A DNA stretch of 5,423 nucleotides, taken from Bacteroidota bacterium (GTDB taxonomy: Bacteria; Bacteroidota; Bacteroidia; B-17B0; Aurantibacillaceae). The translations under genes and the position numbers were made by a program. The stretch covers positions 1-5,423 of the forward strand of contig JANYGR010000318.1 of NCBI GenBank assembly GCA_025359355.1, read 5' to 3'. The notes beneath the pieces were generated by a model. The model made no database searches. It was not told the DNA's origin and saw only the letters and a list, made by a program, of their open reading frames with translations. Positions 1-5,423 of this stretch are shown piece by piece. Positions within the stretch are counted from its first letter, which is position 1. Each line of letters begins with the position of its first letter.

Positions 1-697
1 GTTTATTTTTAATCAACTGGGTTTGTTCCAATAATTGGTCTTTAGGCAACACATTGTCTAATTCGCCAATCACCATCATAACCGGATAATGAACCATACC
101 TAGTATCACATCGCGATTAGGCCTGTCTTTCATGCCTTCTAAAGCGGCGATGATTGAGCGTTTGGAAACCTTACTAGCAATTTTCTGTGCGTACGCTATT
201 TCTGTTTTTAAATATTTAGCGTTTTTAGTGGCGAACAGATTTTTAATTACCTCTGTGGTATAAATTTTATGGTTTGCTTTTACAACTCGAACAGAGCGGG
301 TTCTGTCTCGTTTTTTATCATCACTATCAGCATAAGCTGATGAATGAAACAAACACAAGCCTTTTAAATTATCAGGAAATAAATCAGCGAACGCCAATCC
401 TACATAGCCACCCATGCTATGTCCAACAATTACATATTTTTTCAATCGTAAACTATCCATCACCGCTTTTACACATTTAGCAAGCATTTCCATCGTATGC
501 ACATATCCAAAACAATCGGTGGTGCCATGCCCTGGTAAATCAATGGCAATAACGCGGTACGATTTAGAAAGCTCTATCGTTGTGTTTTCCCAAATTTGAT
601 GTGATCCTAAAAAACCATGTAACATAACAACAATCCTACCCTTTCCTGTATCAGAAAAAGTAACGGTTCCTTTTTTAAATGTCGTTGTTTTTAGCAT
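1..697 (-). CDS. Alpha/beta hydrolase, C-terminus cut by window edge
   Basis: Reading leftward from the ATG at 697-695 gives 232 codons with no stop before the window edge, so the start is present and the C-terminus is missing. The protein has the alpha/beta-hydrolase fold signature. There is an oxyanion-hole HGF motif at residues 27-29, a strand followed by DLPGHG at 53-58, and the nucleophile elbow GHSMGG at 92-97 with Ser94 as the presumed nucleophile. The strand-and-acid motif GELD, with Asp214 as the likely catalytic acid, is near position 57. The catalytic histidine would lie just past the edge. Residues about 117-195 form a basic, helical cap. There is no signal peptide, so it is probably cytoplasmic. 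Families of this shape include esterases, MenH/BioH-like enzymes and enol-lactone hydrolases, and the substrate cannot be read from the sequence. The start codon directly abuts the stop of the J-domain gene, which suggests co-transcription and translational coupling. Family confidence is high; function is unknown. Confidence 0.9.
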   Translation of the reverse strand, partial: MLKTTTFKKGTVTFSDTGKGRIVVMLHGFLGSHQIWENTTIELSKSYRVIAIDLPGHGTTDCFGYVHTMEMLAKCVKAVMDSLRLKKYVIVGHSMGGYVGLAFADLFPDNLKGLCLFHSSAYADSDDKKRDRTRSVRVVKANHKIYTTEVIKNLFATKNAKYLKTEIAYAQKIASKVSKRSIIAALEGMKDRPNRDVILGMVHYPVMMVIGELDNVLPKDQLLEQTQLIKNK

Positions 698-1213
698 TTA
701 TTTTTTGATCGTGTCTGTTTTTAATTGGCGCTGTTGTTTTGGTTGATTTGTCGTAGGTTCGTTGGTAAACATAGATACAACAAGCATTAACAAACCTACT
801 GCTAAAGGCGTAGCAAACAAAATATATTTGTAATCGCTATATGTCGGTTTGGGAATCGTTTTAGCGGCTGTTTTTTCAGCCTGCTTGTAATAATTTTTAT
901 AATACTCTCTTCGTTTTAAATCTTCCTCGGTAAACGTCCATTGTTTTTGTGTTTTACCATTCCTCTGCTGCGATTGATGTTGCGAAGTTGATTGTGTTCT
1001 TGTTCCAAAATGAGAATCATCGTAGCGCCTGCGCGCATGCGGATTAATGAGTGTGTTGTATGCTTTCAGTATTTGTTGAAATACCGAGCTTGCATTGGGA
1101 TTATTGGGGTTTTTATCGGGATGGTAAATCTTAGCTAATTTCCGAAAGGCTGCTTTTATTTCGCTGTCTGATGCTGTTTTTGTAACACCCAATATTGTAT
1201 AATGGTCCGCCAT
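698..1213 (-). CDS. Small J-domain (DnaJ-like, class III) protein with C-terminal membrane anchor
   Basis: This 171-residue protein opens with a complete J domain at about residues 4-66. It includes the helix II basic patch (AAFRKLAKIYHPDK), the invariant HPD tripeptide at 31-33 that stimulates the ATPase of DnaK/Hsp70, and a helix III/IV region ending in RRRYDD at 61-66. No glycine/phenylalanine-rich region, zinc finger or DnaJ C-terminal substrate domain follows, so it is a class III J protein and not DnaJ itself. Residues 67-128 are a polar Gln/Lys/Arg-rich linker. A single hydrophobic segment at about 130-149 looks like a membrane anchor, followed by a 22-residue polar tail. The J domain must face the cytoplasm to reach DnaK, so the tail would be periplasmic (inferred). 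It lies 24 bases after the solute-binding lipoprotein gene and abuts the hydrolase gene, fitting an operon. No Shine-Dalgarno sequence is seen; the start is fixed by the J domain beginning at once. The client is unknown. Confidence 0.92.
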   Translation of the reverse strand: MADHYTILGVTKTASDSEIKAAFRKLAKIYHPDKNPNNPNASSVFQQILKAYNTLINPHARRRYDDSHFGTRTQSTSQHQSQQRNGKTQKQWTFTEEDLKRREYYKNYYKQAEKTAAKTIPKPTYSDYKYILFATPLAVGLLMLVVSMFTNEPTTNQPKQQRQLKTDTIKK

Positions 1214-1237
1214 CCAGAATTTATCTAAACAATCCTC

Positions 1238-2929
1238 TTACTTAACTTTGTACACTTTTGTTAAATCATAATAACGCATGGCGTTTAAGTTAAGATCTTT
1301 AACTCTATTAGATAGCATACGGTAAGACCCTTCGTACCAAAGAGGAATAATAACAGCATCATTAACTAATAATTGTTCAGCTTTCATAAAATAGGCATAA
1401 CTACTGTCTTTTATATTTGTATCACGCCCTTTTTTGAAATAAGCGTCATATAAAGGATTTTGATAGCGAGACGTATTTGGATAACTAGTTGCATTATTAT
1501 CTACCGGCACACTTTCTCCCACAAATAAGCTCAAAAATGTTTCTGGGCTTGAATAATCAGCTACCCATGCATCTCTGTAAATATCGCTTTTACCATGCAT
1601 TTGTAAGTCGTATTTTTGAACATTAGGTAATGATTCAAAGTTAATATTAATGTTTAAGTGTTCTTTTAATTGTTTTTGTAACTCAACAACGATATTACTG
1701 TTACGTGAATTTCCAGAATTGATTAATACCCGCACTTCTGGAAAACCAATACCACCTGTGTATCCAGCCTCTGCTAATAATTTTTTCGCTTTCGCTACAT
1801 CAAATGTATAGCCTGTTATTTTCTTAATATCATAGCCAACAAATGTGTTTGGTGTAATACCGTAATTAGCAGCGCCTATAGCTTGTCCTTGTAGCACATT
1901 ATCCACTAATTTATCCTTGTCAATGGCGTAATTGATAGCCTGACGAACTTTAATATTATCAAACGGTTTTTGTTTGGTATTAAATACATAAAACTGGCTC
2001 AACATTTCTGCTTCGTGTTGTAGCAAGGATTTTGGAGGATGACTCACAAACTCTTGAATGTGTTTTTCCACAATTTCCTTCACTCTTAAAGATGGCAAAG
2101 TGTTTACTAAATCTAATTTTTGGTTTTCATATAACATCAAACCATCTTCGATAGAAGGCAATATAAGCACCACAACAGAATCTAAATAAGGCAAAGAACA
2201 ACCAGAACTGTCTTTAGCATAATAGTTCGGATTTTTTGTTAATACAATTTTATCACTTGTTGATGCAGTATTATACATGAATGGTCCAGCACCTGTTTTC
2301 AAATCCTTACCATAGGCTTTGTAAGCCGTTTCATTAATGATGGCAGAAGCTGGATGGGCCAATAATTTTAAAAAACTACTACTTGGGTTTATTAACTCTA
2401 AACTAAACGTATAGTCGTCAATAATCTTAAAGCCAGTTAAAGTGGTTGTTTTTTTATAATAAAAATCATTTGCGCCTACTAAGCGGTCTTTTACCAAAAT
2501 TTCAAAGTTTAAATTATTAGGCTCTTTGGTACACATTAATTCATAGGTAAATTTCACATCTTTACTTGTAATTTCAGGGCCTTTTCCATCTTTATAGCAC
2601 TTATCATCCTGAAAATGAGCCCCTTTAGTCAAATGCAAGGTTATTGTTTTTCCATCGGTCGAAGTTTCCCATTTTTGAGCTAACCCAGGAATAACCTCCA
2701 ACGATTTAGAGTCTAGTCTCAATAAACTTTCGTGAATTTGGGCAGTAATCAATCCTTCGGTTTGGGCAGTAATTGTGTGTGGAAATAGTGTGCCAATGCC
2801 TGTGTTTTCAGCTAATGTAAGAGTTCCTCCGTTTTTTTCAGAAGTTTTTTTATCTTCTTCACCGTTGTGTTTACAACCAATTGTTAAAAAAACAACGGCT
2901 AGGGAAATGATTGAAATGTTAAAATTCAT
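1238..2929 (-). CDS. ABC transporter substrate-binding lipoprotein, family 5 (peptide/nickel type)
   Basis: The 563-residue product matches the extracellular solute-binding family 5 (SBP_bac_5), which delivers oligopeptides, nickel or other small ligands to ABC permeases. An N-terminal hydrophobic stretch ends in TIGC, with Cys19 as the probable lipidated residue. This lipobox is loose (Thr rather than Leu at -3). A charged linker follows and the mature domain begins near residue 33. Family landmarks include GLAQKWETSTDGKT at 82-95, the TSKDVKFTYE segment at 121-130, VRQAINYAIDKDKLV at 328-342, AKKLLAEAGY at 381-390, DAWVADYSSP at 453-462, and the C-terminal segment around IIPLWYEG at 527-534. 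Full length is normal for the family. No permease or ATPase gene adjoins it, so the partner transporter must be encoded elsewhere or the protein acts differently. It is the first gene of a likely operon with the J protein and hydrolase. A divergent promoter lies 40-70 bases upstream. The ligand cannot be predicted; 'peptide' is the family default only. Confidence 0.93.
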   Translation of the reverse strand: MNFNISIISLAVVFLTIGCKHNGEEDKKTSEKNGGTLTLAENTGIGTLFPHTITAQTEGLITAQIHESLLRLDSKSLEVIPGLAQKWETSTDGKTITLHLTKGAHFQDDKCYKDGKGPEITSKDVKFTYELMCTKEPNNLNFEILVKDRLVGANDFYYKKTTTLTGFKIIDDYTFSLELINPSSSFLKLLAHPASAIINETAYKAYGKDLKTGAGPFMYNTASTSDKIVLTKNPNYYAKDSSGCSLPYLDSVVVLILPSIEDGLMLYENQKLDLVNTLPSLRVKEIVEKHIQEFVSHPPKSLLQHEAEMLSQFYVFNTKQKPFDNIKVRQAINYAIDKDKLVDNVLQGQAIGAANYGITPNTFVGYDIKKITGYTFDVAKAKKLLAEAGYTGGIGFPEVRVLINSGNSRNSNIVVELQKQLKEHLNININFESLPNVQKYDLQMHGKSDIYRDAWVADYSSPETFLSLFVGESVPVDNNATSYPNTSRYQNPLYDAYFKKGRDTNIKDSSYAYFMKAEQLLVNDAVIIPLWYEGSYRMLSNRVKDLNLNAMRYYDLTKVYKVK

Positions 2930-2967
2930 AATGTAAAATGTTTAAAACGAGTTCTAAGATTAAAAAA

Positions 2968-2997
2968 CAAATATAATTATAAAGTTACAAGTACAAC
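2968..2997 (-). promoter_or_regulatory. Bacteroidota-type promoter for the solute-binding protein operon
   Basis: Read on the minus strand, a full -7 element TATATTTG (consensus TAnnTTTG) spans 2975-2968. A GTTG that resembles the -33 TTTG element spans 2997-2994, with an 18-base spacer. Transcription would start around 2960-2965, leaving a leader of roughly 30-35 bases before the ATG at 2929. The -7 match is complete and the -33 match has one mismatch. Such short motifs occur by chance in AT-rich DNA, so this is a prediction. Confidence 0.5.
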
Positions 2998-3070
2998 ATA
3001 CAACTGGTTAAACTCTAAAAACTATCGATAACCTTTATCATTATTTAGACAACAATTAAAAAAGGATTAA

Positions 3071-3084
3071 AAAAAACGTTTTTT
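3071..3084. repeat. 14-base perfect palindrome (A6-CG-T6) in the divergent intergenic region
   Basis: Six A, then CG, then six T form a perfect palindrome two bases upstream of the predicted -33 element of the secreted-protein gene. It could be an operator half-site pair, or an A-tract that bends DNA and helps RNA polymerase binding. The AT richness of the region makes chance occurrence plausible. No regulator is identified. Confidence 0.35.
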
Positions 3085-3086
3085 AT

Positions 3087-3117
3087 TTTGTTTTTCTCAA
3101 ATATCATGTTAATATTG
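3087..3117 (+). promoter_or_regulatory. Bacteroidota-type promoter for the secreted-protein gene
   Basis: A perfect -33 TTTG at 3087-3090 is followed by a 19-base spacer, the ideal length, and a -7 element TAATATTG at 3110-3117 with one mismatch to TAnnTTTG. Transcription should begin near 3121-3126, giving a leader of about 30 bases before the ATG at 3155. The A/T-tract palindrome immediately upstream could strengthen the promoter. Confidence 0.6.
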
Positions 3118-3154
3118 CAAGACTTTTTGCAGACGTGCTAAAACAATCATAAAT

Positions 3155-3964
3155 ATGAAAAAGACTTTTTTATTTCTTATATTATCTGGAATCCTTGCCA
3201 CTAAAGGATTCGCTCAAGGTGGTGTAATCATTTTAGAGGGTAATTACCAAGGTAAAAACCTATATGTTCAAAATCCATTCGGATCGGGGGGTGTTGGTTT
3301 TTGTGTAACAGAGGTATTTGTTAATGGAAACATAACAACTGATGAGGTTAACTCAAGTGCTTTTGAAATTGATTTCAAACCACACAAATTACAAATTGGA
3401 GAAAAAGTTGAAATTAAAATAAAACATAAGGAAGACTGTAAACCAAAAGTTTTAAACCCTGAAGTTTTAAAACCGAAGAGTACATTTGAAGTTATTACAA
3501 TGACCATTGATAAAGATGGTACTTTAAAATGGAGTACTAAATCAGAAACTGGAAAATTAGCTTTTGCTATTGAACAATTTCGCTGGAACAAATGGGTAAA
3601 GGTTGGTGAAGTTGATGGTGTTGGAACTCCTACAACAAATAACTACACATTTAAAATCGCTCCTCACTCTGGAAAAAATCAAGTACGTGTTCGCCAAACA
3701 GATTATAGCGGACAACCTCGTTTATCTAAGCCGGTAGATTTTATGTCGGATGCCTCAGAAGTTACTTTTGCTCCCGTAAAAGTATCTACTACTATTAGCT
3801 TTGTAGCAGCAGACAAGCCAACTGAAACTATGTATGAGATCTATGATCAATATGGTAATGTTGTAAAGAGAGGCTTTGGTTCTTCTATAGATGCTACCAA
3901 TTTAACAAAAGGTGGTTATTTTTTAAATTACGATAATAAAATGGCTGAGTTTATTAAAAAATAA
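3155..3964 (+). CDS. Secreted beta-rich protein of unknown function with a type IX-like C-terminal domain
   Basis: The 269-residue product has a clear Sec signal peptide: Lys-Lys, a hydrophobic core, then cleavage probably after GFA at 18-20 with Gln21 as the new N-terminus. No lipobox is present. Residues 21-108 look like an all-beta domain with two cysteines, Cys50 and Cys95, that could form a disulfide. It ends in a Lys/Pro-rich link with a small internal repeat (PKVLNPEVLKPK, 97-108). Residues 109-197 have the strand pattern of a fibronectin III-like domain (for example KLAFAIEQFRWNKWVKVGEV and VRVRQTDYSG). The last 65 residues, with YEIYDQYGNVVKRG at 227-240, NLTKGGYFLNYD at 249-260 and a terminal EFIKK, resemble a type IX secretion (type A) sorting domain. 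They lack the usual Asn-Pro motif at its start. I do not recognise a named gene. It has its own promoter and terminator, so it is probably monocistronic. It is likely periplasmic, surface-attached or secreted; its function is unknown. Confidence 0.9.
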   Translation: MKKTFLFLILSGILATKGFAQGGVIILEGNYQGKNLYVQNPFGSGGVGFCVTEVFVNGNITTDEVNSSAFEIDFKPHKLQIGEKVEIKIKHKEDCKPKVLNPEVLKPKSTFEVITMTIDKDGTLKWSTKSETGKLAFAIEQFRWNKWVKVGEVDGVGTPTTNNYTFKIAPHSGKNQVRVRQTDYSGQPRLSKPVDFMSDASEVTFAPVKVSTTISFVAADKPTETMYEIYDQYGNVVKRGFGSSIDATNLTKGGYFLNYDNKMAEFIKK

Positions 3965-3987
3965 ATTTACACAATAATAATATTCAG

Positions 3988-4023
3988 AAACGCCTCACAC
4001 AATATGTGGGGCGTTTTTCTTTT
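3988..4023 (+). terminator. Intrinsic terminator after the secreted-protein gene
   Basis: A 12-base-pair stem pairs 3988-3999 (AAACGCCTCACA) with 4005-4016 (TGTGGGGCGTTT). It has one T-G wobble and a five-base loop. The T-rich run TTTTTCTTTT follows at 4014-4023. It begins 24 bases after the stop codon at 3964. This is a typical strong rho-independent terminator. Its T-tract runs into the predicted promoter of the next gene. Confidence 0.93.
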
Positions 4024-4052
4024 GCTAATAACTCCATTTAATGCTATTTTTG
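4021..4052 (+). promoter_or_regulatory. Predicted promoter for the biotin carrier/dismutase pair, possibly giving a leaderless mRNA
   Basis: TTTG at 4021-4024, a 20-base spacer and a complete -7 element TATTTTTG at 4045-4052 match the Bacteroidota promoter. The ATG of the next gene starts only four bases after the -7 element. The transcription start would therefore fall at or very near the start codon. The -33 element overlaps the end of the preceding terminator's T-tract. A promoter is needed here because the terminator separates this unit from the gene before it. Confidence 0.5.
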
Positions 4053-4056
4053 TTTT

Positions 4057-4569
4057 ATGTACACGATAAAAGTAAATTCATCAAAAGAGTTTAAAACAGA
4101 ACTCAACAAACAAATAAATAATACGTTTTCGGGTGTTATAAACGGAAATGAGTTTTCAGCAGATATTATTAAAGTCAGAGAAGGCATTTATCATTTAATA
4201 AAAGACAGTCGCTCTTATAATTTAGAATTAGTAAAATTTGTTGCTGAAGAAAAAAAATTATTTGTAAAAATAAACAACACGCCTTACACACTTGATGTAA
4301 AGGACAAGTACGACGAGTTATTACACAGTTTAGGCTTAGACAGCTTAGCTGCTAAAAAAGTAAATGATATCAAAGCTCCTATGCCAGGTATGGTATTAAA
4401 CATATTAGTTACAGAAGGACAAGAAGTAAAAAAAGGAGATGCTTTAATTATATTAGAAGCAATGAAAATGGAAAACATTTTAAAATCACCAACGGATGGC
4501 GTGATTAAAAAAATAGCCATTAATAAAGGGGTTGCTGTAGAAAAAAATCAATTACTAATACAATTTTAA
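4057..4569 (+). CDS. Biotin carboxyl carrier protein (acyl-CoA carboxylase type)
   Basis: The 170-residue protein ends in a biotinyl/lipoyl attachment domain at about 105-170. It has APMPGMV at 107-113, the biotinylation motif EAMKMEN at 134-140 with Lys137 as the acceptor, and a closing SPTDGVIKKI segment. The carrier shuttles CO2 on biotin between a biotin carboxylase and a carboxyltransferase. The motif is EAMKMEN rather than the EAMKLMN typical of AccB. This favours an acetyl/propionyl-CoA carboxylase, pyruvate carboxylase or decarboxylase-type carrier over canonical AccB. Residues 1-85 are beta-rich and may correspond to the BT domain that links carrier and carboxylase in propionyl-CoA carboxylases (inferred). 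It has no signal peptide and is cytoplasmic. An in-frame TAA at 4039-4041 and the lack of another upstream ATG fix the start. No carboxylase or carboxyltransferase gene is visible nearby. It stops two bases before the dismutase gene, suggesting co-transcription. Confidence 0.92.
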   Translation: MYTIKVNSSKEFKTELNKQINNTFSGVINGNEFSADIIKVREGIYHLIKDSRSYNLELVKFVAEEKKLFVKINNTPYTLDVKDKYDELLHSLGLDSLAAKKVNDIKAPMPGMVLNILVTEGQEVKKGDALIILEAMKMENILKSPTDGVIKKIAINKGVAVEKNQLLIQF

Positions 4570-4571
4570 TT

Positions 4572-5312
4572 ATGAGCAACAGAAGAGAGTTCTTTAAAAA
4601 GGCGGGGTTATTAGGATTAGCGGGTATTGCTACAAAATTAGTAAGCAACGAACAATTGCAAGCACTCGAAACGCTTGGAAACACAGCCTTAACAGACGGA
4701 GCGTTTACGCTACCAAAGTTACCTTATGCCTATAATGCTCTGGAACCTTTTATTGATGCTCAAACTATGGAGATACATTATACCAAACATCACCAAGGTT
4801 ATGTAAATAAATTGAATGAATTAAAATCCACTAATATCGATTTCTCAAGTACTGATGCTGTAAAGTGCAAGCACATTGATGCAACTACTCTGCCAGCTAT
4901 CCGTAATAACTTAGGGGGTCATTATAACCACTCATTGTTTTGGACGCTATTAAAGCCTAACCCAGAAGCTAAAGAAAATGTGCCAACAGGAAAATTAGCG
5001 GAAGCAATTACCAAAGATTTCAAATCGGTTGAGGAATTTAAAAAACAATTTTCGGAAAAAGCTCTTAAAGTATTTGGCAGTGGCTGGTGCTGGTTGATTG
5101 AACAAGATGGTAAATTAATAATTACTACGAGTCCTAATCAAGATAATCCTTTAATGCAAGTGGCCGAACAAAAAGGCAAAATAATTTTGGCTTTAGATGT
5201 TTGGGAACATGCTTATTACCTTAAGCACCAAAACAAACGCGTTGATTATATTTCTGCATGGTGGAATGTGGTTAATTGGGAAATGGCTAACACATATTAT
5301 ATAGCTATTTAA
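4572..5312 (+). CDS. sodA: Superoxide dismutase, Fe/Mn family (Mn-type signature), with twin-arginine signal
   Basis: The enzyme dismutates superoxide to oxygen and hydrogen peroxide. Of its 246 residues, the dismutase domain spans about 45-246. The four metal ligands are all present by alignment with the E. coli enzyme: His69 (MEIHYTKHH), His120 (NHSLFW), Asp209 and His213 (DVWEHAYY). The gateway residues His73 and Tyr77 are also kept. Gly-Gly at 115-116 and Gln190 in PNQDNP fit the manganese rather than the iron subclass, although cambialistic use of either metal cannot be excluded. About 44 extra N-terminal residues carry NRREFFKK at 3-10 followed by the hydrophobic stretch AGLLGLAGIA. This is a twin-arginine (Tat) signal, so the enzyme is probably exported folded to the periplasm. 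The cleavage site is unclear and the segment might stay as an anchor. Cys173 sits in GWCWL, where E. coli SodA has Ala. It follows the biotin carrier gene by two bases. The symbol reflects the Mn-type signature, not proven orthology. Confidence 0.96.
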   Translation: MSNRREFFKKAGLLGLAGIATKLVSNEQLQALETLGNTALTDGAFTLPKLPYAYNALEPFIDAQTMEIHYTKHHQGYVNKLNELKSTNIDFSSTDAVKCKHIDATTLPAIRNNLGGHYNHSLFWTLLKPNPEAKENVPTGKLAEAITKDFKSVEEFKKQFSEKALKVFGSGWCWLIEQDGKLIITTSPNQDNPLMQVAEQKGKIILALDVWEHAYYLKHQNKRVDYISAWWNVVNWEMANTYYIAI

Positions 5313-5315
5313 ATA

Positions 5316-5423
5316 TTAAAACAACATAAACCACTTTTTATTAATTGCCATTCTAATGGCTTGTGCCTTGGAGGTAACATGTAGTTTTTTATAAATATTA
5401 GTGATGTGATTTCTAACTGTATT
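5316..5423 (-). CDS. LuxR/NarL-type helix-turn-helix protein, C-terminal end only
   Basis: Reading in from the right edge gives 35 codons and a TAA at 5318-5316. The peptide TVRNHITNIYKKLHVTSKAQ, followed by AIRMAINKKW, is the recognition helix and last helix of a LuxR/GerE-type DNA-binding domain. This places the fragment at the C-terminus of a NarL-family response regulator or a similar LuxR-type regulator. The receiver or sensor domain lies outside the window, so the signal and partner are unknown. It runs tail to tail with the dismutase gene, with only three bases between the stop codons. Confidence 0.88.
   Translation of the reverse strand, partial: NTVRNHITNIYKKLHVTSKAQAIRMAINKKWFMLF

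Noticed and set aside
274..599. Two overlapping plus-strand open frames (274-480 and 414-599)
   Set aside because: Both lie opposite the alpha/beta hydrolase, whose catalytic motifs are continuous on the minus strand. Their products show no recognisable domain.
1022..1043. GC-rich patch containing the palindrome TGCGCGCA
   Set aside because: It encodes the His-Ala-Arg-Arg-Arg stretch at the end of the J domain, and arginine codons explain the composition.
2938..3141. Tiny open frames of 11-12 codons in the divergent intergenic region (starting at 2938 and 3106)
   Set aside because: They are too short to judge and have no ribosome-binding signal. The one at 3106 starts upstream of the predicted transcription start.
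3442..3479. Short direct repeat (AAGTTTTAAA twice) in the secreted-protein gene
   Set aside because: It encodes a local Pro/Lys-Val-Leu repeat in a linker; two imperfect copies are not evidence of a repeat array or mobile element.
3268..3591. Minus-strand open frame of 107 codons
   Set aside because: It lies wholly inside the secreted-protein gene on the other strand, with no promoter and no recognisable domain.
4284..4520. Minus-strand open frame of 78 codons
   Set aside because: It is antisense to the biotin attachment domain, which is clearly the real coding sequence.
5347..5360. GCCAT-TCTA-ATGGC hairpin as a terminator for the dismutase gene
   Set aside because: The stem is only five pairs, no T-run follows, and it lies inside the coding sequence of the LuxR-type protein.

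Overview
The window looks like ordinary chromosomal DNA from a member of the Bacteroidota. Several things point there. The DNA is AT-rich. Starts are A/T-rich with no Shine-Dalgarno sequence. Upstream of three transcription units there are matches to the Bacteroidota-type promoter (TTTG, about 19 bases, TAnnTTTG). One secreted protein also ends in a domain resembling the type IX secretion C-terminal domain. No RNA gene, insertion sequence, CRISPR array or phage gene was seen. The species cannot be named from the sequence alone.

Left half, minus strand, read right to left: a probable three-gene operon. Its promoter lies near 2968-2997. It encodes a family 5 (peptide/nickel type) extracellular solute-binding lipoprotein (2929-1238), then after 24 bases a small membrane-anchored J-domain co-chaperone (1213-698), then with no gap an alpha/beta hydrolase (697 to beyond the left edge). 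The hydrolase is complete at its start but cut by the window at its C-terminus. No transporter permease or ATPase gene is visible.

Centre: a 225-base divergent intergenic region (2930-3154) with a promoter facing each way and several short inverted repeats. To its right is a monocistronic gene (3155-3964) for a secreted, two- or three-domain, beta-rich protein of unknown function. It ends in a strong intrinsic terminator (3988-4023).

Right half, plus strand: a promoter that overlaps the terminator's T-tract and lies so close to the next ATG that the mRNA may be leaderless. It would drive a free-standing biotin carrier protein (4057-4569) and, two bases later, a manganese-type superoxide dismutase with a twin-arginine signal (4572-5312). 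Three bases beyond the dismutase stop, the C-terminal end of a LuxR/NarL-type DNA-binding protein enters from the right edge on the minus strand (5423-5316).

There is no clear evidence of an undescribed multi-gene system. The most worthwhile leads are the uncharacterised secreted protein, the possible leaderless, overlapped terminator/promoter junction, and the pairing of an orphan biotin carrier with an exported dismutase.
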